From contig CAOLHI010001812.1 in NCBI GenBank assembly GCA_948474755.1, forward strand, positions 372,001-436,000: a stretch of 64,000 nt of DNA. The letters are read 5' to 3'. Made by a program: the position numbers and the translations under genes. The DNA is from Ctenosaura bakeri. Lineage: Eukaryota; Chordata; Lepidosauria; Squamata; Iguanidae. Position 1 is the first letter of the stretch; each line of letters opens with the position of its first letter. The notes beneath the pieces were generated by a model. The model was given only the letters and a program-made list of their open reading frames with translations, did not search any database and had not been told where the DNA came from. This document shows positions 53,401-57,195 of the stretch, piece after piece.

Positions 53401-55675
53401 ACAAGTGTGTTAGCGGAGAAGTTCATTGTACTACTATCTCCCAGGGATAACATCACAAATTGTTAAGAGGTTCAAATGAAACAATTATACATTGCTACAT
53501 GTTCTCTGTAATTGATAATTTATGGAAACCAACACAGAGAGTGTTCACATCCAAGCCACTGTATATACCAATACAATTCGTGCTCAGTAACAAGGACATT
53601 TTGGGACTACAGTCCAGATGTTGCAGAACAACAATTCCATCATCTTCAACTATTGGCCCTACTGCCTGAAGCTGATGGTTGTTCGGGTCCAACAACATTT
53701 AGAAGCTTACCTCTAAGAAGCTTGTTGTTATTGTTGTGTGTCTTCACATTGATTCTGACTTACAGCAACAATGCCATTGGGTTTTCTTTGCAAGATTTAT
53801 TCAGCAAAGGTTTTGGCACTGCCCTCCTCCGAGGCTGAAAGAGTGTGACTTGCTCAAGGCCATCCAGTGGGTTTCCATGGGGGAGCAGGCCTTGGAACCC
53901 TGGTCTCCCAAAGCCCTAGTCCCGAACTAAAACCACGACAGCATGCTAGCTTCCCAATAAATGCTGCTTTCTAATAAATAAATGTGGCTTTCTAAAAAAA
54001 TAGGGGTATGGTCAATAGTCAATCGTCACTGAACCCAATCAAGCTGAAGGAGGATAAAGTACTTGTTTACTGGGCTCTTGTGTACTGTATACTTGTATAC
54101 TGGAATCTGATCAACCTTGCATTAGCCATTAGACTAGTTTAATTGCATGGAAGCACCCTAGGTTAACTACAAAGTCTTTGAAAAACATCACCAAGTTTGG
54201 AGAACACACCTCTCTCACTCCACATATGAAGCTCCTTTAAACTTGCGTGCAATTCCATGCTCATCACATTTAAGAAGATGAGTTCATTCATCACATTTAA
54301 AAAGCACAATGTAATCACAGTTGTTAAAACAAAATGAACCACAAAAGGCAGAGGTGCACAAAACTGAAAAATAAAACTAAAGAAATTACACTTTCTTTTT
54401 TTAAAAATCCCAGCAACAATCATTCCAAGTTCAGGAAATGTAGCTTATTAAAAAGAGCTATACCACATATATATTGTGAAGTTCAGTTTAGATAAAAAGA
54501 AGATCCTTAGATTAGTAAAAGAAGCAATGTATTATTCTTTAGACTACCGCTAATACTGGGACCCTAGAGCTCCTTCTCTTGAGCATCTTTTGAAAACAAG
54601 AACTGGTTGGTTCCTAACTAACATAAATTGCAATTTCTTGGTGGATTATAGTATATACCTCGCAAATCAAATAGCCACCTTTGGATCTTGTCAAATCTAG
54701 GCATACTTAGGGGAGTCCCACTGAGGTCAATAATATTGAAGTGAGAGGCATGATTTCCTTGTCCCATTGATGTCAACGGATCTGCACGACCAAGTCTGAA
54801 TCCAACCCCACTTCATCTTGGAACTTGCCTAACCGCTTTCCCCCACGAAGGGAAAAAAGAAAGCTAAGGAGTGCCCCAAGCCGTTTAGGGAAGAAAGCAT
54901 ACTTCTTGGATCCGTTTCAAAACGAGGCGTTTCCGATCCGCTTGTCTGCAAACATCTCAAAGTGTTGTTTTTACACCTAAGGGCCATTTCCGCACTAGAC
55001 TGTTATAGTGCTACGATTCCACTTTCAACATCCCGCAGAATTCTGGGGTTCACCCTCAAAGGCCCCTCCCAAAACTGCAAACCCCAGGATTCCATAGGAT
55101 GATGAAAGTGGAATCATAGCACTATGAGAGTCTAGTGCGGAAATGGCCCTAGTTAAAAAAAAAAAAAGATGATTAAAAACGCGCGCCCAGGCGCGAAGAG
55201 GTTTTCCAATACATCCAAGTGCACCCTCCAAAATCCAAATTCCGATACATATTACACCTTTACAAAAAAAAAAGCCCACCTCTTAATCGACGCAGATGCT
55301 TTTAGACCCAACTTCCTCGGGAGCAACACGAGGCTCCCACTTTTAACTCCATCCCAAGATCGGATCCACCCAGAGGCCCTTTCCGCACGAGCCTGTTGTA
55401 ACGCGATGATTCCACTTTCAACCTCCTCTGGAATCCTGGGGTTTGCAGTTTCGGGAGGGGCCGGACGGCCCCTCCCGAAACTGCAAACCCCAGGATTCCA
55501 GAGGAGGTTGAAAGTGGAATCATCGCGTTACAACAGGCTCGTGCGGAAGTGGCCAGAGAGGCAGAAAACCTAAGCCGCTGGGGTCCCTCTTACCTGCTCC
55601 CCGTCCTAGGATGAAAGCCGCCGCTACAAGCAGGAGGTTCATCAGCGGCAGCGCGACCCACCGCTCCGCAGCCAT
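13787..55675 (-). CDS. CDCP1: CDCP1, CUB domain-containing protein 1 (complete, 9 coding exons)
   Basis: CDCP1 is a type I membrane glycoprotein at the cell surface. It is a Src-family kinase substrate and scaffold that, once tyrosine-phosphorylated, recruits PKC-delta and affects adhesion and anoikis resistance. The nine exons join in frame to 2535 nt, or 844 residues. I see a signal peptide (1 to about 27), an N-terminal module (28-214), CUB1 (about 215-340), a Cys-rich linker (340-416), CUB2 (417-544), a third CUB-like module (545-666), a transmembrane helix (about 669-690), Cys691, Lys692-696 and Lys698-700, and a cytoplasmic tail. Tyrosines 710, 737, 746, 764 and 804 match human Y707, Y734, Y743, Y762 and Y806. 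Introns 1-7 are phase 1 and intron 8 is phase 2. The human Arg368-Lys369 cleavage site is replaced by Leu-Ile. The start is the ATG in the CpG-rich exon before a hydrophobic leader. Alternative promoters or isoforms cannot be judged. Product identity is very secure. Confidence 0.97.
16483..16594. mobile_element. internally deleted hairpin MITE, GGCCATTTC-TIR family
   Basis: The ends GGCCACTTCTGCAC and GTGCGGAAATGGCC are inverted. A 3-bp direct repeat TCA flanks both (16480-16482 and 16595-16597). Most of the left arm is missing, while the right arm keeps CTGCAAACCCCAGGATTCC and GTTGAAAGTGGAAT. Confidence 0.85.
16915..17105 (+). mobile_element. L2-type LINE 3' end remnant
   Basis: A T-rich series of TTTTAA-containing units leads to GAGATCTCATGATATAGG and GGATATAAATCTTTAATAAAATAAAAATAAA in outline. 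This is the usual 3' terminus of reptile L2-like LINEs, here ending in an A-rich tail. Confidence 0.6.
17288..17378 (-). CDS. CDCP1: CDCP1 exon 8: transmembrane helix
   Basis: The acceptor is TTTTCACAG and the donor is GTAGGT. It encodes residues 667-696 plus two bases of Asn697: a helix PVIIGTVVGAVAILAAIG (669-686) followed by LFIF, one Cys (691) and five lysines. The lysines come from an uninterrupted AAG trinucleotide run that extends to the splice donor. Human CDCP1 has two adjacent juxtamembrane cysteines, reported as palmitoylated; only one is present here. Confidence 0.95.
17458..17690 (-). mobile_element. tRNA-headed, ACA-tailed SINE
   Basis: Read on the minus strand: GAGAGCCAGCATGGTGTAGT head with tRNA-like A and B box regions (GGATTCAAATCCCAC-like), then CCATGxAAACCCACTGGGTGAC, and a tail ending ACTTGAAGGTACACAACA. 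It lies 80 bp inside intron 7 from exon 8. Confidence 0.88.
17975..18040. repeat. purine-rich low-complexity tract
   Basis: About 65 bases that are almost entirely G and A on the plus strand (GGAGGAGAGGAAGAGGGAAG and similar), with no coding content. Confidence 0.85.
18562..18586. repeat. (TC)n microsatellite
   Basis: TC dinucleotide run immediately before the SINE at 18589. Confidence 0.93.
18589..18780 (+). mobile_element. tRNA-headed, ACA-tailed SINE
   Basis: Head GAGCCAGTATGGTGTAACTG, then CCATGGAAACTCACTGGGTG, CCCCATGATAGGGTCACC and the tail GACTTAAAGGCCAACAAC. All consensus blocks are present, so it is close to full length. Confidence 0.88.
18845..18940. repeat. hairpin MITE fragment (CTACATCTCCCACAG type)
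   Basis: CTACATCTCCCACAGTATCC faces a return arm ending CTGTAATCCAAAAAG across CAGCCAGCATGGCC. It is an imperfect inverted repeat of the type TGGACTACAACTCCCA, common in reptiles. Confidence 0.5.
19449..19814 (-). CDS. CDCP1: CDCP1 exon 7: third CUB-like module
   Basis: The acceptor is TCTTTACAG and the donor GTGAGT. It encodes residues 545-666 plus one base. Conserved blocks include KVYLETPNW, YWNISIPAKQ, CERGRAY, ILPKAMEMHDHFWMNITNC and the final MHFMVTIVQ strand. At least three N-x-S/T sequons lie in this exon or at its edges. It directly precedes the membrane-spanning exon. Confidence 0.96.
19815..21144 (-). other. CDCP1 intron 6
   Basis: GT-AG, phase 1. A hairpin repeat copy lies at 20690-20865; I see nothing else gene-like. 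Confidence 0.85.
20690..20865. repeat. unnamed hairpin repeat, TTTAGTCTGAACTTT family
   Basis: Contains TTTTAAAGGAGCTATTTAAG, then CACCCTGGATAGCTGTTTTA and AAAGTTCAAACTA, ending at CTCAGTGACATGGAAGTCAC. The arms are inverted around the centre. Confidence 0.6.
21145..21528 (-). CDS. CDCP1: CDCP1 exon 6: CUB2 domain
   Basis: The acceptor is TGTGATTGCAG and the donor GTGAGT. It encodes residues 417-544 plus one base. Visible blocks are CWNSRICPRSF, FTWKLQAPDDLNIEI, LCRGGYNYAINGTTPG, SFGIFCPGGVIEKIQMKDN, VTITLKTYG and the final LQLFFVPAIR strand. FCPGG and the four cysteines match mammalian CUB2. The whole domain fits one exon bounded by two phase-1 introns. Confidence 0.97.
21529..23352 (-). 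other. CDCP1 intron 5
   Basis: GT-AG, phase 1. It has one ACA-tailed SINE at 22561-22752 and otherwise unassigned AT-rich sequence. Confidence 0.85.
22561..22752 (+). mobile_element. tRNA-headed, ACA-tailed SINE
   Basis: Diverged head AGCATAGGGTGGTAGTTTG, B-box-like GCGTTCAATTCCC, then CCATGGAAACCCACTGGGTA and a tail CGACTTGAAGGCATACAACA. Confidence 0.85.
23353..23583 (-). CDS. CDCP1: CDCP1 exon 5: linker between CUB1 and CUB2
   Basis: The acceptor is CCCTTTCAG and the donor GTATGA. It encodes residues 340-416 plus one base. It starts NVTVIIDLKREKSMNLTI and contains four cysteines in the pattern CLIC...HC...MC, as in mammals. In human this exon holds the Arg368-Lys369 site where plasmin, matriptase and related proteases release the N-terminal fragment. 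Here the aligned residues are Leu368-Ile369. The nearest basic residues are Lys363, which precedes proline, and Lys348-Arg349. Confidence 0.96.
23584..24933 (-). other. CDCP1 intron 4
   Basis: GT-AG, phase 1. Contains the candidate DNA element at 23859-24285; no other feature is supported. Confidence 0.85.
23859..24285. mobile_element. candidate non-autonomous DNA element with GGGTTGCCA termini
   Basis: GGGTTGCCA at the left and TGGCAACCC at the right form a perfect 9-bp inverted terminal repeat. Internal segments CTCCAATTTTCAAATGCAGC and GCTGCAGCTGAAAGTCGGAG also face each other loosely. No clear target duplication is visible, so the superfamily is unassigned. Confidence 0.5.
24934..25308 (-). 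CDS. CDCP1: CDCP1 exon 4: CUB1 domain
   Basis: The acceptor is TTGTGATAG and the donor GTGAGT. It encodes residues 215-339 plus one base. The sequence RLCIIEST and SANYPLGFPEDELMTWQF is nearly invariant with mammals and includes the NYP turn typical of CUB domains. NCERKFEKLEYFLP and NFNLSLQGCDQ follow. The domain occupies one exon between phase-1 introns. Confidence 0.97.
26018..26159 (-). mobile_element. L2-type LINE 3' end remnant (antisense to plus)
   Basis: On the plus strand TTGTATTTATTTATATTCC, then CAGTTCAGGGCTCTTACAAC and A-rich units. This is the reverse complement of the usual L2-like 3' end. It abuts the Helitron-like element. Confidence 0.55.
26160..26563 (-). mobile_element. 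non-autonomous Helitron-like element, copy 2
   Basis: On the minus strand it begins TCTAATATAAAAAAGTC and ends TGGGTATATATGCTAG. The flanks are A before the TC and T after the CTAG, exactly the Helitron insertion pattern. Length is 404 bp, without coding capacity. It carries the same hairpin-arm segment as copy 1 (CTCTGGCTGAGAATTC through AAACTGCAAACCCCAGG). Confidence 0.85.
26815..26945. repeat. hairpin MITE fragment
   Basis: The outer segments AACTATTGGTTCTCCAGATG and CATCTGGAAGGCCAAAAGTT are inverted relatives around a diverged middle. Confidence 0.6.
27655..27790 (+). mobile_element. possible L2-like 3' end remnant
   Basis: TTTTAA-rich units run to GTAAACCACTCTTAATATAA, resembling an L2-type terminus. 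The match is weaker than at 58280. Confidence 0.35.
28012..28200 (-). mobile_element. L2-type LINE ORF2 C-terminal fragment
   Basis: On the minus strand, short in-frame blocks such as GEGLLSVPPTSPVC resemble sequence seen near the 3' end of reptile L2-like elements. The fragment is truncated at both ends. Confidence 0.45.
28202..28760 (+). mobile_element. possible LTR-like segment (TGTCA...TGACA)
   Basis: Starts TGTCA and ends TGACA. It contains a TATA-like CTATTTAAGTCTGCC at about 28511 followed by Gypsy-LTR-like CTC- and CTT-rich sequence. No target duplication or primer-binding site is convincing. An open frame at 28646-28912 begins with a hydrophobic leader but lies across the segment's end and has no recognisable family. 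Confidence 0.35.
28979..29776 (-). mobile_element. probable solo LTR, minus orientation
   Basis: On the minus strand a TATAAAA box (29311-29317) is followed about 265 bp later by AATAAA (29046-29051), the order expected of U3-R-U5. The termini are TGTAATGGG and GGGTACA. The hexamer GAATCT borders both ends (28973-28978 and 29777-29782), although the right copy is 3 bp beyond the canonical terminus. No internal coding region accompanies it. Confidence 0.5.
30049..30402 (-). CDS. CDCP1: CDCP1 exon 3: N-terminal module, second half
   Basis: The acceptor is TTTTTCTAG and the donor GTAAGT. It encodes residues 97-214 plus one base. It opens DCMSRQCPFGDVLLQPS and contains LNKTFVWEVKA, GLELKFSPWLRQI, LPGDTCSD, VNIGNFCRNGSVSRVKVQG and SGFKLESRSSIQ. 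The block FCxNGSVSRxK is shared with mammals and provides a glycosylation sequon. Confidence 0.97.
30420..30477. repeat. ATTATATTACATT tandem repeat
   Basis: Imperfect short tandem units of TACATTATAT / TACATT, starting 18 bp from exon 3. Confidence 0.85.
30935..31080. repeat. hairpin MITE fragment
   Basis: GATCAGCTTTCCCCATCCTG and GGAGGCTGACCTAG face each other, and TTTTGGACTAAACTCCAAG faces ACTGGAGTCCAACAACATC. It is an imperfect inverted repeat. Confidence 0.6.
32937..33143 (-). CDS. CDCP1: CDCP1 exon 2: N-terminal module, first half
   Basis: The acceptor is ATCTTTCCAG and the donor GTAAGC. It encodes residues 28-96 plus one base: GAFVINLQRTDNITIRIKP, then KQYFSEQKINPGQQLNFIFG and YWVLVVEKNI. 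Asn39 sits in an NIT sequon that aligns with human Asn39. Confidence 0.96.
33255..33375. repeat. hairpin MITE copy
   Basis: CCTCCAGATGTTTTGGAATT and GCAACTTCTTGAGGGCC lie as inverted arms around CATCATGGGCTCCACCAGTT. Confidence 0.6.
33757..33830. mobile_element. half of a GGCCATTTC-TIR hairpin MITE
   Basis: GGCCATTTCCACACTAGACT, then ATTCCAC and CCTATGGAATCCTGGG correspond to a single left arm. The right arm is missing. Confidence 0.65.
34338..34761 (-). mobile_element. probable endogenous-retrovirus-type LTR, minus orientation
   Basis: On the minus strand a TATATAA box near 34508-34514 is followed about 85 bp later by AATAAAGAACTC near 34419, a typical retroviral LTR arrangement. The termini are TGTTGGGGGG and GAGTCCTGACA. 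The flanks show no matching duplication, so it may be part of a rearranged provirus. No intact viral gene is seen nearby. Confidence 0.55.
36050..36200. repeat. unnamed hairpin repeat, TTTAGTCTGAACTTT family
   Basis: CTGAGTTTTAAAGGAACTAT, CAGCACCTTGAACAACTCC and CAGAGTCACCGCCTCACTG occur in the family order. Confidence 0.55.
37290..37358 (-). mobile_element. short LINE-like fragment
   Basis: GTACCTTACACTGAGTCAGA followed by CCATTGATCTAACTTGCTGA matches a common reptile LINE 3' segment. It is truncated. Confidence 0.4.
37359..37468 (-). mobile_element. 5S rRNA-headed SINE, head fragment
   Basis: On the minus strand the 5S-derived segments are readable: ATCTGGTTTCAGAAGTTAAA, then AGCACTTGGGTGGGTGACCG as A- and C-box equivalents. 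The body is reduced. Confidence 0.6.
37560..37690. repeat. hairpin MITE copy
   Basis: CAGGGGTGGGAAAACTATGC opens it and AGAGTCCCCACTGC closes it. ATGTTTTGGACTACAGCACC is in the left arm. Confidence 0.55.
38755..38940. repeat. unnamed hairpin repeat, TTTAGTCTGAACTTT family
   Basis: The left arm TTTTAGGTTCAGTTTTGAAG is followed by GGCTCAGCGCTCTAGATAGC and a right arm GCCTCACTGACCTAAAAAGC. The centre GGCAAGAGGTTGAACCTTAT is typical of better-preserved copies. Confidence 0.6.
39310..39410 (+). mobile_element. 5S-SINE body/tail fragment
   Basis: GGCAATGGCAAACTGTCTCT, then GAATATTCCTTACCTAAGAA and CTCTATGAAACTCATGGCTT match the 3' half of the 5S-headed SINEs. The 5S head is absent. Confidence 0.65.
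41299..41858. mobile_element. non-autonomous hAT element with 8-bp target duplication
   Basis: The left end CAGTGGTTCTCAAA and the right end TTGAGAACTATTG are inverted terminal repeats of hAT-Charlie type. An exact 8-bp duplication CCCTAAAG flanks it (41291-41298 and 41859-41866). The 560-bp interior includes a TG/CG microsatellite and a purine-rich GAGA stretch and encodes no transposase. Confidence 0.9.
41410..41467. repeat. (TG)n(CG)n alternating purine-pyrimidine tract
   Basis: A TG run is followed by an uninterrupted CG run and ACGCGCGTGCACGCA. The whole stretch alternates purine and pyrimidine and lies inside the hAT element. Confidence 0.95.
41867..42070 (+). mobile_element. 5S rRNA-headed SINE, best-preserved copy
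   Basis: The head keeps the 5S gene internal promoter: an A-box-like GAAGCTAAGCAGGATCG (41890-41906) and a C-box-like AGATGGAAGACCACC (41923-41937), linked by TGGTTAGTAC. The body reads AGGAAGGAACCATCTCTGAG and CCTATGAAATTCATGG. The tail is GTTACCATAAGTTAAC...CTTGAATGGCACATACACACA. It starts directly after the hAT target duplication. Confidence 0.88.
42530..42582. repeat. CA-rich simple repeat
   Basis: Interrupted ACACA units with TACCCACAC interspersions. Confidence 0.7.
43195..43832 (+). mobile_element. BovB/RTE LINE 3' fragment, degenerate
   Basis: Plus-strand frames, broken by stops and shifts, retain BovB-type ORF2 C-terminal blocks, for example MWCWRRVLGT and YEKT/MRRHDSPENT-like segments. 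The 3' end reads CATAGGGTCACCATAAGG and ACTTGACAGCAATTAACAAC. It is a 5'-truncated pseudogene fragment and gives no functional enzyme. Confidence 0.8.
44125..44640. mobile_element. non-autonomous Tc1/mariner-Tigger-like element
   Basis: The left end is CAGTCCTCCCTCCAC and the right end GTGGAGGGGCTACTG. TA dinucleotides flank both (44123-44124 and 44641-44642). GATTATTCCTGAGGCACC near the left end matches the copies at 10950 and 57196. Overlapping open frames on both strands are not coding. Confidence 0.78.
45341..45530 (-). mobile_element. 5S rRNA-headed SINE copy
   Basis: On the minus strand the 5S-like head GAAGCTAAGGAGGATCAGCC and AGCACTTGGGTGGGATACTA are visible, then a body with CTATATTTCAGAGACAGGAA and a tail ACTTGAAGGCACCTACAA. 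Confidence 0.82.
46923..47325 (+). mobile_element. tRNA-headed, ACA-tailed SINE interrupted by a MITE
   Basis: The 5' part (46923-47094) has GAGCCAGCATCGTATAGTTG, GGTTTGAATCCCC and CCATGGAAACCCATAGGGTG. The 3' part (47276-47325) resumes AGGGTTGCCATAAGTAGG and ends ACTTGAAAGCACACAATAAT. The 181 bases between are a complete hairpin MITE flanked by AGG. Confidence 0.9.
47095..47275. mobile_element. hairpin MITE, GGCCATTTC-TIR family, nested in a SINE
   Basis: The termini are GGCCATTTCCACACTGG and CCAATGCGGAAATGGCC. The arms are nearly complementary over about 85 bases each. The SINE's AGG is duplicated on both sides (47092-47094 and 47276-47278), which fixes the element boundaries and the 3-bp target duplication. 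Confidence 0.92.
47326..47541 (-). mobile_element. tRNA-headed, ACA-tailed SINE
   Basis: Tail to tail with the preceding SINE. On the minus strand: GAGAGCCAGCGTGGTGTTGT head, then CCATGGAAAGGGTAAAC, and a tail ACTTGAAGGCAAGTGACAAC with further AACAATAAT units. Confidence 0.87.
48480..48665. repeat. hairpin DNA-element copy (GAATTC...TTTGCAATTTA core)
   Basis: The left arm ATGATTCCACTTTAACTGCC and right arm GCAGTTAAAACGGAATCAT are inverted. The inner arms carry GGAATTCCCAAGTTTGC and ACCCTATAATTCCATGGG. Confidence 0.65.
48926..49362 (+). mobile_element. CR1-type LINE 3' end, 5'-truncated
   Basis: Contains AGAAAGATATTAACAACTGG, GGTATGTTTAGCTTTGAGAA, CTAAACATCAGGAAGAACTT, TGCATGGCAGAAACTGGACT and AGATGGCCCTTGTTGCCTC. 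It ends CCATGATTCTGTGA, the usual CR1 3' hairpin region and octamer-like tail. Confidence 0.85.
49900..50195. mobile_element. Tigger/MER2-like non-autonomous DNA transposon
   Basis: The left end CAGTACAACCCCCGTATCTG and the right end GGATATGGAGGTCGTACTG are inverted repeats. TATAA flanks both sides (49895-49899 and 50196-50200), consistent with TA-target duplication in an AT context. GGGGGATTGATTCTGG and CGCGGATACAGAAACCC match the MER2/Tigger2 style of terminus. Confidence 0.85.
50543..50908. mobile_element. non-autonomous hAT element with 8-bp target duplication
   Basis: The ends CAGTGGTCCTTAACCTT and AGGTTAAGAACCACTG are inverted. The exact 8-bp duplication ATTTAGAA lies at 50535-50542 and 50909-50916. 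GGCCCCTCTTTAAA and GGCCCCCCAGGGATCC mark the sub-terminal arms. No transposase remains. Confidence 0.92.
50929..51012. repeat. two tandem copies of a 40-bp unit
   Basis: TTGCAGCCCTCCAGATGTTC starts at 50929 and again at about 50969. Each copy ends CCCCAACATT with only a few differences. They form the arm of a larger hairpin MITE. Confidence 0.85.
52020..52260 (-). mobile_element. L2-type LINE 3' end remnant
   Basis: The plus strand opens TTTATTTATGTATTTAAAAT, then CTATGTTGCCTCTGGACCC and A-rich units. This is the reverse complement of an L2-like terminus. Confidence 0.55.
53724..53952 (-). mobile_element. tRNA-headed, ACA-tailed SINE
   Basis: Plus strand begins TTGTTGTTATTGTTGTGTGT and ends ACGACAGCATGCTAGCTT. 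CCAGTGGGTTTCCATGG and GGAACCCTGGTCTCC mark the middle. A hairpin MITE arm abuts it on the left (53595-53700). Confidence 0.85.
54982..55148. mobile_element. hairpin MITE, GGCCATTTC-TIR family
   Basis: The ends GGCCATTTCCGCACTAGACT and AGTCTAGTGCGGAAATGGCC are a perfect 20-bp inverted terminal repeat. The inner arms are less symmetric because of substitutions near GCAGAATTCTGGGG. The flanking trinucleotides (AAG, CTA) do not match. Confidence 0.85.
55375..55554. mobile_element. near-perfect hairpin MITE beside CDCP1 exon 1
   Basis: Two 89-base arms (55375-55463 and 55466-55554) are complementary at 87 positions, with a 2-base loop. AGA flanks both ends (55372-55374 and 55555-55557). CpG sites are retained, as in ACGCGATGATTCCAC. 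It lies in intron 1, 39 bases from the exon 1 splice donor. Confidence 0.93.
55594..55675 (-). CDS. CDCP1: CDCP1 exon 1: start codon and signal peptide
   Basis: ATG is at 55673-55675, in the context GCGGCGATGG (purine at -3, G at +4). It encodes MAAERWVALPLMNLLLVAAA followed by FILGRGA, a charged N terminus and a hydrophobic core ending at small residues, which is a typical cleaved signal peptide. One base of codon 28 precedes the donor GTAAGA. Exon length and phase equal those of the human first coding exon. Confidence 0.93.
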
Positions 55676-55960
55676 CGCCGCGCATCCGCCTCTCGGCGGT
55701 GGCTGCGGCGATCCTATAACTCCAGCTCCAGTGGGTCTTTCGGAGCGCGCTCCCCTTGCTCGACCGCGGATGGCGGCTGCCCAAAATCGGGCTCCCCCGC
55801 GGCGGCTGCGGGACGAGCTCCCCTTCCTGCTCCCTGTAGGATCAGGCGGGCGGCGGCCCCAGCTCCACCCTCTCCCTTGATACCGAGCTCCAGGTAAAAC
55901 CCCGCCTCTTCCTTAACGCAGGCACAGCCCGGGGGGAGACGGGCTGAGTTGGACTCTACT
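55595..55960 (-). promoter_or_regulatory. CDCP1: CpG-rich promoter and 5' UTR of CDCP1
   Basis: This is the most CpG-dense stretch in the window (GCGGCGGCTGCGG, CGGGCGGCGGCC, GCGCGCTCC and others). It overlaps exon 1 and extends upstream of it. No TATA box is placed convincingly, consistent with a CpG-island promoter. The transcription start is not determinable here. Long open frames across it on both strands are GC-driven and not coding. Confidence 0.75.
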
Positions 55961-56528
55961 TGCCCCATTGGCAAAGGGTGAGAAAGTTGGCGCTCCTCCC
56001 CGACTCCCCCCCCGGCCCCTGTTGGACCCTCCCGCCTGTGGGTGGGGCCTCCTTATCTATCCAAATGTCCAGCCTTGAGGTGAGTGGGCGGCCTCAGTGG
56101 GGAAAAGGGGAGGGAAGAGAAGCGGGTGTGGATTGTCCCACCCGCGAGGGATACGCGGCTCCTTCAGTTCTTTAAGGAAGTCCCACATTGCCCGCGTTTC
56201 TCACAGTTTAAGGACCGTGAAAGGCAGTCAAACATCCCTCACCACCGCTGGGGGGTCTGGATATTTGTATTGCTTGGATAATTTTGTACCTTAAGGCCGC
56301 AACTCAGGGAAGTGCTGGCTTTGCAGGTAAGTATGGGGCTTCCTGAGGCTAAAGGTGTGAGTGTATCTACACTGTACAGTTATAAAAGTCTGATACCTGG
56401 GATTTGTAGTTTGCTGAGGCGCTGAGACTGCTCCAAGGAGAGTTCTAGTGCGCACTCCGCTTGAACCACTGCCTCAGATTTAATGTATTGTAGTACCACC
56501 TCGATCCATGGGGAGAGGTGAGATATAC

Positions 56529-56529
56529 A

Positions 56530-56578
<49 letters not shown>

Positions 56579-56604
56579 CATCATCATCATCATCATCCTC
56601 ATCA
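56529..56604. repeat. (ATT)n then (ATC)n microsatellite
   Basis: A long ATT trinucleotide run passes into ATC repeats and CCTCATC. It lies about 0.85 kb upstream of the CDCP1 start codon. Confidence 0.95.
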
Positions 56605-56713
56605 GAGCTCCATGGCAGCCAATTGTAAGCACCTAACTAAAAAGGGCTCTTTTGTTTTAACTTATAGTGTAAGCAGGTTTGAGTCCTATTTTGAAAGAAA
56701 GATGGGCTAGAAG

Positions 56714-57020
56714 CCATATATAATCATAAGAGTTGGAAGAGACCACAGGGGTCATACTCCACCACACTCTGAGACAGCATATTCCATGGCTGGACAACTC
56801 TGACCATCAGGAAGTTCTTCCTGAGGTTCAGGTGGAATCTCTTTTCCTTTAGCTTGAATTCAAGCAGTGGAAAACAAGCCTGTTCCCTCTTCGATGTGAC
56901 CACCTTTCAAATATTTGAACATGGCTATCATGTCCCCTCTTAACCTTCTCTTCTGCAGACTAAACATACCCAGCTCCCTAAGCCACTCCTCATAGGGCAT
57001 GACTTCCAGACCCTCCGGCC
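56714..57020 (-). mobile_element. CR1-type LINE 3' end, minus orientation
   Basis: The plus strand reads ATAAGAGTTGGAAGAGACCA, AGGAAGTTCTTCCTGAGG, CATGGCTATCATGTCCCCTC and CCTCATAGGGCATGACTTCC, the reverse complement of CR1. It is 5'-truncated. Confidence 0.85.
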
Positions 57021-57195
57021 ATCTTAATAAATATCCCAGTATTCCACAGGAAAGAGCCCTGGCGGTCGAGACTATTTGATGCTTGCCCAGGCTTGAGTGG
57101 ATGAAGGTTGTGGCTGGTTGGTTTTTAAAATAGCCTGTGGCTGCCAGCTCCTGTGTGTTGATTTGGGTGTAAGTCCCACTGCAGAAAGAGATTTA

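Larger units (their letters stand above)
33144..55593 (-). other. CDCP1 intron 1 (22.4 kb)
   Basis: GT-AG, phase 1. It is by far the longest intron and contains at least a dozen transposon insertions, listed separately. Stretches between them (35500-36040, 39420-41290, 42100-43190, 45560-46900, 51100-52000, 53960-54960) are AT-rich with no supported gene. Confidence 0.85.

Noticed and set aside
55025..55573. Open frames up to 134 codons next to CDCP1 exon 1
   Set aside because: They run through the two hairpin MITEs, whose palindromic arms give mirrored open frames on both strands.
55611..55974. Long open frames in the CpG-rich promoter, both strands
   Set aside because: GC-rich sequence has few stop codons. 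Only the exon 1 frame has a signal peptide and a correct donor.
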